The translations under genes were made by a program, and so were the position numbers. Below are positions 1 to 6,278 of a DNA stretch of 11,146 nucleotides, one piece after another. Each line of letters opens with the position of its first letter. The stretch's first letter is position 1. The stretch comes from Nitrospinaceae bacterium. Lineage in GTDB: Bacteria; Nitrospinota; Nitrospinia; Nitrospinales; VA-1. The notes below the pieces were generated by a model. That model ran no database searches. It was not told the DNA's origin and saw nothing but the letters and a program-made list of their open reading frames with translations. Location of the stretch: NCBI GenBank assembly GCA_029937655.1, contig JAPYPK010000048.1:1-11146 (forward strand), given 5' to 3'.

Positions 1-850
1 TTTTTTTTACCCCATCCCCTAAAATACTTCGCACATTGATCGTAGCTTCTTTCAATGCGGCTAGTTCATGGGGTTCCATTGAAATTTTCTGATCCACTCC
101 TGGCAGGTTACGATCAATAGTAAAATGTTTTTCGATCATAACAGCTCCTAAGGATGCAGCCACGATTCCCGATAAATTATCTTTAGTGTGATCAGACAAC
201 CCAACTGGAACCTTGAAACGCAAAGACATTTCCTTCAGGCAAGCTAAGTTCATCTCGTGATATCGAGAAGGATAATTAGAAACACAATGCAATAGAATGA
301 TATTTTCATTTCCCGTGGACCGAATCTCCTTCAAGGCCACTTCGATCTCTTCATTCGTTCCCATACCAGTCGAAAGAACGATCGGCAAAGCTGTCTCTCC
401 AACCCGTTTCAAAAACGAGAGATAGGTAAGGTCGGGCGACGCAATTTTGATAGCAGGCATTCCAAGCTCTACCAGCATATCAAGCGAATCTTCATCAAAG
501 GGTGTTGAAAAAAGAGGAGTTCCTAGTTCGTTAGAATATTCAAACAAGGCCTCGTAGTCTTTTCGGGTAAGTTGATAACGTTGAAAAAATTCGTGTAGAA
601 AAATTTCACGATCTGGTTGATCGGGGTCCTTAGCCTTGACCGTTTTTGAAATTAATTCGCTGCCTATGAAGGTTTGCAGCTTGACAATATCAGCACCATT
701 CTGTGCAGCCGACCTTATCATCTCGCGAGCTAAGTCGACATCTCCATTGTGATTAAACCCTATCTCAGCAACTATCAGAGGTGCCTTACGAACCCCGAAG
801 GGTCTCCCGCAAAAAATAGTTTCGTTTTTATCGTTTTGGAAGGAGTACAA
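1..850 (-). CDS. neuB: N-acetylneuraminate synthase family protein (NeuB/LegI/SpsE type), 3' end outside window
   Basis: Enzymes of this family condense phosphoenolpyruvate with an N-acetylated hexosamine to make nonulosonic acids (sialic, legionaminic or pseudaminic acid) for surface polysaccharide or flagellin glycosylation. They act in the cytoplasm. Counting from the TTG at 850, the TIM-barrel signatures are AEIGFNHNGD near residues 28-37, DIVKLQTF, the LSTGMG loop, LLHCVSNYP with H188, GLSDHT, and IEKHFT with H242. The two histidines match the family's metal ligands. The reading frame is open to base 1, so the C-terminal SAF (antifreeze-like) domain lies outside the window. There is no in-frame ATG before the conserved core. 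TTG 850 is a tentative start, and GTG 925 is possible but overlaps the probable -10 box. Substrate (sialic versus legionaminic) cannot be decided. Family assignment is firm; the start is weak. Confidence 0.9.
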   Translation of the reverse strand, partial: MYSFQNDKNETIFCGRPFGVRKAPLIVAEIGFNHNGDVDLAREMIRSAAQNGADIVKLQTFIGSELISKTVKAKDPDQPDREIFLHEFFQRYQLTRKDYEALFEYSNELGTPLFSTPFDEDSLDMLVELGMPAIKIASPDLTYLSFLKRVGETALPIVLSTGMGTNEEIEVALKEIRSTGNENIILLHCVSNYPSRYHEMNLACLKEMSLRFKVPVGLSDHTKDNLSGIVAASLGAVMIEKHFTIDRNLPGVDQKISMEPHELAALKEATINVRSILGDGVKK

Positions 851-916
851 GGAAAGTCGGAAGTTGTTAGGTAAATGAATTGAGGAATTACAACCTGTTT
901 TTATTCTAACTAGCTT

Positions 917-922
917 ATTATA
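917..922 (-). promoter_or_regulatory. Probable -10 box for the neuB-family gene
   Basis: The - strand reads TATAAT here, a perfect sigma70 -10 hexamer, just upstream of the neuB-family reading frame. No good -35 hexamer lies 16-18 bases further upstream. If the box is used, transcription starts near base 910, so the GTG at 925 could not be the start codon. Confidence 0.4.
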
Positions 923-957
923 CACTATAAACGATATTGAGCTATTGAAACCATTAT

Positions 958-962
958 GGAGG
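958..962 (+). promoter_or_regulatory. Strong Shine-Dalgarno (GGAGG) that decides a TTG start
   Basis: GGAGG lies six bases before the TTG at 969. This spacing makes TTG 969 a far better start than the upstream in-frame TTG at 945. It is one of only two strong SD sequences in the window. Confidence 0.75.
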
Positions 963-968
963 AATACC

Positions 969-1253
969 TTGAGCCAAACTTACAATGTTTTAATTGCAAC
1001 CGAACTAAAGGATATTAGTGAAGATGCGGAAAAGGAAATAGATATGCGTCTTGAGGAGCACGGCTTGGAAAAAATACCCACCCTAAGTTCCACCTGGGAG
1101 ATGAAATGCACTGCTGAAGATGAGTCCGAAGCGAAAGACCAGGCAATCCAAATTTTCGTAAATGTCTGCCGAACTTACCCCTTCGAGCTTCGTATGGTCG
1201 TACATGCTGGAATCTCTCAAATCATACGACGAAAAAAAACATTCGAACCTTGA
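969..1253 (+). CDS. Small uncharacterised alpha/beta protein, 94 aa
   Basis: I do not recognise this protein. It starts at TTG 969 behind a well-placed GGAGG and has 94 residues. The pattern suggests a compact beta-alpha-beta-alpha-beta fold: strand YNVLIATEL (5-13), an acidic helix (17-34), a strand around TWEMKC (42-47), helix ESEAKDQAIQIFVNVC (52-67), and strand ELRMVVHAG (73-81), then a basic tail with RRKK. Two cysteines (C47, C67) are present. There is no signal peptide or membrane segment, so it is probably cytoplasmic. It is divergent from the neuB-family gene with a very short AT-rich gap and lies about 195 bases before the radical SAM gene on the same strand. The strong SD supports a real, translated gene. 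A ferredoxin-like or ACT-like fold is an inference only. Confidence 0.75.
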   Translation: MSQTYNVLIATELKDISEDAEKEIDMRLEEHGLEKIPTLSSTWEMKCTAEDESEAKDQAIQIFVNVCRTYPFELRMVVHAGISQIIRRKKTFEP

Positions 1254-1292
1254 TATTGAGAAAGTGCACCTACCATATTTAATGGGAATCAT

Positions 1293-1320
1293 TTGAATTG
1301 TGATAGGATATAAATAAATT
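1293..1320 (+). promoter_or_regulatory. Possible sigma70 promoter upstream of the radical SAM gene
   Basis: TTGAAT (1293-1298) and TAAATT (1315-1320) are separated by 16 bases. Both are imperfect matches in an AT-rich stretch. Use of this promoter would give a leader of about 120 bases before the ATG at 1448. That leader contains a nine-codon ORF (ATG 1391 to TAG 1418) in the same frame as the enzyme. Confidence 0.3.
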
Positions 1321-1447
1321 AATTTTTTGATTTTTCAGGACTCTTGTGCTCTCCCCACTCTCATTTGAGGCTGGGTTAGTCTAGGCTTGCATGGAATTGT
1401 CCGTTAAGGTGGAAAATTAGAAGAGCATTGGTATCTACGGAACTGAA

Positions 1448-2515
1448 ATGAACATTATTTTAAACAGCTACTGTAACCTGAAATGTAATTACTGTTTCGC
1501 TGATGAGTACATGGAAGAGACTGTGCGGACTCCTGGAAAATCTATGGATTTCGACTATTTTATAAACGACCTACTTCCTAAGATCAAAAATACTCCTGTT
1601 ATCAATTTTATGGGAGGCGAACCAACCCTCCATCCACAGTTCAATGATATTTTCACCCAAACGCTTGACGCTATGCCTTCTTATACGTCCCTGGGATTAT
1701 TTACAAATGGATTGATGGGTGACAAAGTTCTGGATACACTCGTGAATGTTATCGGACGCGATGGAGCTCTCAAAAGAAAAATTACCTTTTCAGTTTTACT
1801 AAACTGGCAGACACTGGAGAATATTTCTGAGGCAAATCATGAGCGATGTCGAGAAGTTGCCGAAATGTTGATGCGTAAGAACGGGTACAGCATTACCTTC
1901 AGCATTAATCTATATTCAAAAGATCAAGATATAGAAACGCAATGCGAAGAAATAGATTCAATTTACCAAAAGGTAGGTTTACCAAAAGACCAACAATACC
2001 GCATTAGGGTGAGCCCGGCTTTTCCAATAGTAGGAGGTGAATCCAATATTTATCTACCTATACAGGATTATCCAAAGCTAGGCCGTAAAATGTTTCAACT
2101 CCTTAAAAAATTTCCACAAATGGCATTTAGGTTTGACTGCTCCTTTCCACCCTGCTTTCTGGACGAGATTGGAGAAGATGAAACTGATTTGGTTCAGAGG
2201 TTTTATTTCCATGGGTTTAAACAGGTCCCCGAACTGAATGAATGGAAAACTCAAGATCTCTATTTTGGTTGTGCAGATGGCAGTCCAATGGACATAGATT
2301 CAAAAGGCGATTGCTTCAACTGTTTTCCTTTTCATGAAATGCAATTAGGCAACGTCAGTGAATTTAAAGAAGTCAACTCGATCGCCACGGCTCGCATGGG
2401 CGCAAGGTTTTTAAACAACGTTTTTGAAAAGACTGAGGTCAAGGAACCATGTAAATCCTGCCCTCATTACATGGTTCGATGCTCTAGTGGCTGTTTCGCT
2501 TACAATTTCGTTTAA
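1448..2515 (+). CDS. Radical SAM protein with SPASM-like C-terminal cysteine cluster
   Basis: This is a 355-residue radical SAM enzyme that would use S-adenosylmethionine and a [4Fe-4S] cluster to start radical chemistry. The cluster motif C9-x3-C13-x2-C16 (CNLKCNYC) lies almost at the N-terminus. The SAM-binding GGEPTLHP follows at 56-63, and FTNG lies near residue 90. The C-terminal part holds C275, C289, C292, C335, C338, C345 and C349, the spread pattern typical of SPASM or twitch auxiliary Fe-S domains. SPASM proteins commonly modify peptides or activate enzymes, but no precursor peptide is evident nearby, so the substrate is unknown. ATG 1448 has only a weak SD (GGAAC). The same frame continues upstream through a TAG at 1418 to an ATG at 1391. 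It converges on the parvulin gene. Family is sure; function is not. Confidence 0.9.
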   Translation: MNIILNSYCNLKCNYCFADEYMEETVRTPGKSMDFDYFINDLLPKIKNTPVINFMGGEPTLHPQFNDIFTQTLDAMPSYTSLGLFTNGLMGDKVLDTLVNVIGRDGALKRKITFSVLLNWQTLENISEANHERCREVAEMLMRKNGYSITFSINLYSKDQDIETQCEEIDSIYQKVGLPKDQQYRIRVSPAFPIVGGESNIYLPIQDYPKLGRKMFQLLKKFPQMAFRFDCSFPPCFLDEIGEDETDLVQRFYFHGFKQVPELNEWKTQDLYFGCADGSPMDIDSKGDCFNCFPFHEMQLGNVSEFKEVNSIATARMGARFLNNVFEKTEVKEPCKSCPHYMVRCSSGCFAYNFV

Positions 2516-2614
2516 GAAAACTGTAAATAATTTTCAAATAAAATGTTGCTTGGTCTCAGTAGGGGGATTGATGAAGTAGACAGGCGAGGACCTTCATAGT
2601 TTTATCCATCCAAA

Positions 2615-3007
2615 TCATAAAATCCGATCTGTCTTAAACTCGTTGGCTATGATGAGTACGTGGTATCCCTGCTTGGTTTGCACGGGCCCGTGTACTGTTC
2701 CTTGATGTATTTCATTTTTTTCTAAGGCTTTACAAACAATGTCATGCAGCTCTTCGTTTTCGAGCTTCTTAAATCCACCCCGTGGCGAGCGCGGATCTTC
2801 AGGGTTCCACCCCATTTCTACCCAACCAAGGTTACCGTCATCATTTTTTGAGTGACAGTTGCTATATTTCTTGGCAAGTTTCATCAATAACTGGACTTGA
2901 GCTACACCTGGCCTACCCTCTCCAATTGTCTCAGCCAATAGATCGGCTACTTTTTTACTAGCAACTTGAATATGTCTAACCTGAATTTGAAAAGAAGAAC
3001 CGGCCAT
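2615..3007 (-). CDS. Small cytoplasmic parvulin-type peptidyl-prolyl isomerase (Pin1-like)
   Basis: This is a single-domain PpiC/parvulin rotamase of 130 residues that catalyses cis-trans isomerisation of peptide bonds before proline. The domain spans almost the whole protein. H12 (VRHIQV) and H116 (GYHVLII) form the paired-histidine core. SNCHSKNDDGNLGW places C51 at the position of the Pin1 active-site cysteine. PVQTKQGYH near the end is the usual C-terminal signature. There is no signal peptide, so it should be cytosolic, unlike the exported parvulin further right. A stretch around 62-78 (WVEMGWNPEDPRSPRGG) is longer and richer in proline and arginine than I expect for a minimal parvulin. 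The start ATG has no SD. The gene is divergent from maf and convergent with the radical SAM gene, so it is probably monocistronic. The client is unknown. Confidence 0.88.
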   Translation of the reverse strand: MAGSSFQIQVRHIQVASKKVADLLAETIGEGRPGVAQVQLLMKLAKKYSNCHSKNDDGNLGWVEMGWNPEDPRSPRGGFKKLENEELHDIVCKALEKNEIHQGTVHGPVQTKQGYHVLIIANEFKTDRIL

Positions 3008-3080
3008 AGTTAAATTTTTAACCTTTGCAGTTTATGTTTTTGTTAAAATACCAACCCGACTAAACGTAAAGCTGGCCTTT

Positions 3081-3109
3081 TTGAAATCATCAAGAACATA
3101 TCATAAATA
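3081..3109 (+). promoter_or_regulatory. Probable sigma70 promoter of maf
   Basis: TTGAAA (3081-3086) is followed after exactly 17 bases by TAAATA (3104-3109). This predicts a start near 3116 and a leader of about 48 bases before the maf ATG. The box pair is a moderate match. Confidence 0.45.
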
Positions 3110-3163
3110 AAATACCTTCTATTTTCCACACAGAACTACATAACCTTCAAAATATAAACAAAA

Positions 3164-3739
3164 ATGGACAGCCCAAGAATACCCGTCATTCTCGCCTCTC
3201 AATCTCCAAGAAGAATTGAACTACTTAAAACCGTCATTAAAAATTTTCGAGTAGTCCCAAGTAAAATAGAAGAGCTTTGCGACAAAGATCTTTCCCCGGA
3301 AGAAAATGCAATATTTTTGGGTCGAAAAAAAGCAACTTGGGTCGCAAAACAGCATCCCCATAATTTGGTCATTGGCGCAGACACCATGGTCGTTTTAAAA
3401 AATGAAATTATTGGAAAACCCTCTGACGCCGAAAACGCTCGCCAAATTTTGAGACAATTAAGTGGACAGGAACACAAAGTGATTACCGGCGTTGCCGTAG
3501 TTCATTCAAAAATTTTTTCTGCAGCCAGCATTTCTCATGTCCGCATCAAAGCTTTGACTCCAAATGTAATCAATTCATATGTCGAATCTGGTGAACCCAT
3601 GGATAAAGCCGGTGCTTATGCTATTCAAGGAGAAGGGTCATTTTTAGTTGAAAGTTATAGCGGGTCCTACTCAAACATCATTGGACTACCAGTGGACCTA
3701 CTTAAAGATCTTTTGAAAAAATCAAATTTTTCCATTTAA
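3164..3739 (+). CDS. maf: Maf family nucleoside triphosphate pyrophosphatase (dTTP/UTP type)
   Basis: Maf proteins hydrolyse non-canonical or selected nucleoside triphosphates to the monophosphate and pyrophosphate. They act as house-cleaning enzymes and have been linked to arrest of cell division. The 191 residues match the family's usual length. The N-terminal phosphate loop is ASQSPRR (11-17), the metal-site motif is GADT (71-74), then GKP (84-86) and LSGQEHKVITG (99-109). The C-terminal signature EPMDKAGAYAIQG (144-156) ends in GLPVDLL (174-180). The DKAGAYAIQG form is that of the YhdE-like subgroup (dTTP/UTP pyrophosphatase) rather than the YceF-like one. The gene has its own promoter-like boxes and no SD. 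It is divergent from the parvulin gene, with about 155 bases between them. Confidence 0.93.
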   Translation: MDSPRIPVILASQSPRRIELLKTVIKNFRVVPSKIEELCDKDLSPEENAIFLGRKKATWVAKQHPHNLVIGADTMVVLKNEIIGKPSDAENARQILRQLSGQEHKVITGVAVVHSKIFSAASISHVRIKALTPNVINSYVESGEPMDKAGAYAIQGEGSFLVESYSGSYSNIIGLPVDLLKDLLKKSNFSI

Positions 3740-3830
3740 AACACGCCCAAAATTATCTCCTTCAATATAATTAACTTGACTTTCACATGAATTCATTTAA
3801 CCAACTAAAAATTCAAAGAACACATTTCAC

Positions 3831-3859
3831 TTGCTGTAGTTTATATTTCAACATAGAAT
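3831..3859 (+). promoter_or_regulatory. Sigma70 promoter of the zinc-ribbon/SUMF1-like/UMF1 operon
   Basis: TTGCTG (3831-3836) and TAGAAT (3854-3859) are separated by 17 bases, in an AT-rich gap of about 180 bases behind maf. Transcription would begin near 3866, giving a leader of about 50 bases before the ATG at 3917. Confidence 0.55.
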
Positions 3860-3916
3860 TATATTTATATTTTAAGTAGTTTGATGTTGAATTCTTTTTC
3901 TTAAGCGCTTTATATT

Positions 3917-4150
3917 ATGACTAAGGAACCTAATCAGAACATTCATGGCTATTGCGAAAAGTGTAAGGCGCCCGTCTTTCTAAACAACTCAGACGACCAA
4001 TTTGGGAATACGGTAATAACTCTAAATTGCTGGAATGGACACTACGTATGGATTAATATTGAGGGAATTGAATCTGATCTTCCTGTAGACAATGAAACTC
4101 GAGTATCTGCATCCCTCGTAAAAAGGATCAGTTTTTTTAAACTTCCATGA
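3917..4150 (+). CDS. Small putative zinc-ribbon protein, 77 aa
   Basis: I do not recognise a named family. The protein has an N-terminal CEKC pair (C13, C16) and a second half-site C38-x3-H42 (CWNGH), separated by 21 residues that look like a beta hairpin. This is consistent with a small zinc-binding ribbon of the kind that binds nucleic acid or protein. There is no signal peptide, so it should be cytoplasmic. The stop overlaps the next start in an ATGA (4147-4150), so it is very probably translated with the SUMF1-like gene. There is no SD before its ATG. The tight coupling and good upstream promoter support a real gene. Zinc binding is inferred from the residue pattern alone. Confidence 0.72.
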   Translation: MTKEPNQNIHGYCEKCKAPVFLNNSDDQFGNTVITLNCWNGHYVWINIEGIESDLPVDNETRVSASLVKRISFFKLP

Positions 4151-4950
4151 ATGAAAACCCCAGATCAATATTAACCAAATTCTTAAGCTGTCTTTTTCTC
4201 ACCTTCCTCATACTCTATCTCCCCGCATCAACGTATAGCCAACCCAACCCGACACCACCTACTGGAATGGTTTTTATCCCTGAAGGATATTTTCCTATGG
4301 GAAATTCTTCCGGAAGGGAAGATGAAAAACCTCTTCACTTTGTCTACACGAAAGCATTTTTTATCGGCAAACATGAAGTCAGTAACGCAGAGTACATGGA
4401 ATTCATTGAGTTAACCGGGCACGCAAAACCTATATTCTGGGAAGACGAAACCCTTAATTTGCCTAACCACCCGGTCGTTGGTGTTAGCTGGAGAGATGCC
4501 ATGGCTTACGCAAAGTGGAAAGGGCATCGACTGCCTACAGAGGCTGAATGGGAAAAATCAGCCCGTGGAAACGATAATAGGCTATGGCCTTGGGGTCGAA
4601 AGTTTGACAAAGGGTTTTTCTTCTACTACGTAAACGTCTTCGGCGAAGATGATAATTACAAAAAAACCGCTCCAGTAAATTATTACGAATCAGGAGCCAG
4701 CCCATTTGGATTACTGAATATGTCCGGTAATGTTTGGGAATGGTGTCTCGATTGGTATGACAAGGATTTCTACCACATCAGCCCAGAGCTAAACCCTCAG
4801 GGACCCTTGAACAACGGGACTTATAAGGTACTACGTGGCGGGTCTTATATAAATAGTATTGATGGAGTCCAAGTCGTCCGACGATCGCGCAACCGCCCCC
4901 ACATCAAAAATGAAATCTACGGATTTCGCACCGTACTTCCAATACCATGA
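4147..4950 (+). CDS. Exported SUMF1/FGE-sulfatase domain protein lacking catalytic cysteines
   Basis: This 267-residue protein begins with a Sec-type signal peptide: charged start, hydrophobic stretch about residues 11-27, and probable cleavage near TYS/Q at 31-32. The rest is a formylglycine-generating-enzyme-like (SUMF1) fold with MVFIPEGYFPMG (41-52), FFIGKHEVSNAEY (71-83), HPVVGVSW (108-115), HRLPTEAEWEKSARG (127-141), NMSGNVWEWC (191-200), LRGGSY (229-234) and the closing YGFRTV. True FGEs carry catalytic cysteines after the RGGS motif. Here that stretch (INSIDGVQVVRRSRNR) has none, and C200 is the only cysteine in the mature protein. It is therefore probably not a sulfatase activator. 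Relatives without the cysteines act in other roles, so I give no function. It overlaps both neighbours by ATGA. Confidence 0.88.
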   Translation: MNENPRSILTKFLSCLFLTFLILYLPASTYSQPNPTPPTGMVFIPEGYFPMGNSSGREDEKPLHFVYTKAFFIGKHEVSNAEYMEFIELTGHAKPIFWEDETLNLPNHPVVGVSWRDAMAYAKWKGHRLPTEAEWEKSARGNDNRLWPWGRKFDKGFFFYYVNVFGEDDNYKKTAPVNYYESGASPFGLLNMSGNVWEWCLDWYDKDFYHISPELNPQGPLNNGTYKVLRGGSYINSIDGVQVVRRSRNRPHIKNEIYGFRTVLPIP

Positions 4951-6179
4951 ACGGGGGACCCGACAAACGGGCTATCGCTTCTTGGGCGTTTTACGATTTC
5001 GCCAACACCATTTTTTCCATGAATGTGATCTCACTTTACTTTGCCTTATGGGTCACAGTGGATCATGGCGGGCAGGATATTCTTTACAGCATAGCTCTTT
5101 CCGGTTCTATGTTGGCAGTCGCCATTAGCGCACCTGTTTTCGGAACAATTTCAGACAAAACCGGGAAAAGGCGTTTCCCCCTAACTCTCCTTACCATAAT
5201 TTCAGTTTTGGCCACTGGATTCATAGGGGAGGCTGAACAATTATGGGTGGGATTACTCCTATTTGTTATTGCTAATTATTGTTATCAGTCGGCACTCGTG
5301 TTTTATAACGGCATGCTACCTAGTGTTGCCCGCAAGTCAAATGTTGGGATGATTTCAGGGTATGGGGTAGCACTTGGTTATATTGGGTCTATCGCTGGTC
5401 TCCGCCTAGTCGAACCCTTTGTAACCGATGGCGGTAGATCAGCCGCATTCCTTCCAACGGCAATCCTGTTTCTCGTGTTTGCCATTCCTTGTTTTCTATA
5501 CGTCAAAGATCCCAATCCAAAACCTTTTTACGTAGACATTGGACAATCTTTTCGAACCTTAAAAGAAACAATTGCTGACGCCTCTCGTTACCAAATTCTA
5601 TTAAAATTTTTTGTAGTTCACTTTCTTATCCTTGATGTTGTAAATACGATTATTGCTTTCATGTCGGTATACGCACACAAAGTGATCGGGTTTGATGCCA
5701 AACAAATAACAAGTTTTTTAATTCTTTCAACTATTTTTGCTATGCTGGGCTCCTTGGCAATCGGTTGGTTGGTCAAGCATAAGGGAACAGTCTTTTCTTA
5801 TGGGCTTGTTTTGTGGATTTGGCTGACAGCATTGTGCCTTATCGTAATCAGTTCGGGAGAAATATTGTTCTGGATGGTAGGGCCTCTAGCTGGAGCAGGG
5901 ATGGGAGGAGTATGGGTTGCCAGCCGAGCTATCGTTGTCGAACTATCTCCACCTGAAAAAATAGGAGAGTTTTTTGGTATTTACAGCCTGGCCGGAAAAA
6001 TGGCTTCGATCGTAGGCCCCTTGCTTTGGGGAAGCGTTGTTTGGATATTTAAAGATACCCAAACCTTAAAGTATAGAGCGGCTGTTGGCGCCCTTCTTTT
6101 GATTGCTGTTGCTGCGATATTCTTATTCAACACACTAAAAAAACAAATCCCAACAAACTCAGCCCAAACCGAGCACTAA
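4947..6179 (+). CDS. UMF1-family (Atg22-like) major facilitator superfamily transporter
   Basis: This is a 410-residue inner-membrane protein with about 12 hydrophobic segments. The N-terminal ASWAFYDFANTIF (11-23) and the VFYNGMLPSVA motif after the fourth segment are typical of the UMF1/Atg22-like group. The loop FGTISDKTGKRR (65-76) is the conserved cytoplasmic motif between segments 2 and 3 of major facilitators. A central break after about residue 190 (KDPNPKPFYVD) separates the two six-helix bundles. Yeast Atg22 exports amino acids from the vacuole, but bacterial members have no settled substrate, so none is claimed here. The start overlaps the SUMF1-like stop in an ATGA (4947-4950), so the two proteins are made from one message. 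No hairpin terminator is visible after the stop. Confidence 0.9.
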   Translation: MNGGPDKRAIASWAFYDFANTIFSMNVISLYFALWVTVDHGGQDILYSIALSGSMLAVAISAPVFGTISDKTGKRRFPLTLLTIISVLATGFIGEAEQLWVGLLLFVIANYCYQSALVFYNGMLPSVARKSNVGMISGYGVALGYIGSIAGLRLVEPFVTDGGRSAAFLPTAILFLVFAIPCFLYVKDPNPKPFYVDIGQSFRTLKETIADASRYQILLKFFVVHFLILDVVNTIIAFMSVYAHKVIGFDAKQITSFLILSTIFAMLGSLAIGWLVKHKGTVFSYGLVLWIWLTALCLIVISSGEILFWMVGPLAGAGMGGVWVASRAIVVELSPPEKIGEFFGIYSLAGKMASIVGPLLWGSVVWIFKDTQTLKYRAAVGALLLIAVAAIFLFNTLKKQIPTNSAQTEH

Positions 6180-6213
6180 GAATACCAATTACAAATCTAA
6201 AAAAATAAACGGG

Positions 6214-6242
6214 TTGACAAGTCTAGCTTGCCTAGATACCGT
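6214..6242 (+). promoter_or_regulatory. Possible promoter for the exported parvulin gene, argues for a later start
   Basis: A perfect -35 hexamer TTGACA (6214-6219) is followed after 17 bases by TACCGT (6237-6242), a weak -10. If it is used, transcription begins near 6249. That excludes the TTG at 6228 as a start and supports the ATG at 6279. Confidence 0.35.
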
Positions 6243-6278
6243 AAACTCATAGCAAACAAATTGAATCACTTGAAGAAA

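Noticed and set aside
945..968. Upstream TTG 945 as start of the 94-aa protein
   Set aside because: It has no SD, and the GGAGG at 958-962 lies inside that extension, perfectly spaced for TTG 969.
969..1253. 94-aa protein as a RiPP precursor for the radical SAM/SPASM enzyme
   Set aside because: It looks like a folded alpha/beta protein, with no leader/core division, no Gly-Gly cleavage site and no repeated core residues.
1254..1447. Possible riboswitch or small RNA upstream of the radical SAM gene
   Set aside because: No known riboswitch core motif or extended stem was found by eye, and there is no terminator hairpin. Only a weak promoter and a nine-codon ORF are visible.
2571..2597. Inverted repeat ATGAAG/CTTCAT in the convergent gap, as a bidirectional terminator
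   Set aside because: The stem is only six mostly A-T pairs, the loop is 15 bases, and only four Ts follow. Too weak to call.
4859..5128. Overlapping 89-codon open frame across the SUMF1-like/transporter junction
   Set aside because: It lies in another frame over two well-supported genes and shows arginine/histidine-rich shadow composition without family motifs.
6228..6278. TTG 6228 as start of the exported parvulin
   Set aside because: It would put 17 extra basic residues before the signal peptide and start upstream of the probable transcription start. ATG 6279 or 6288 fits better.
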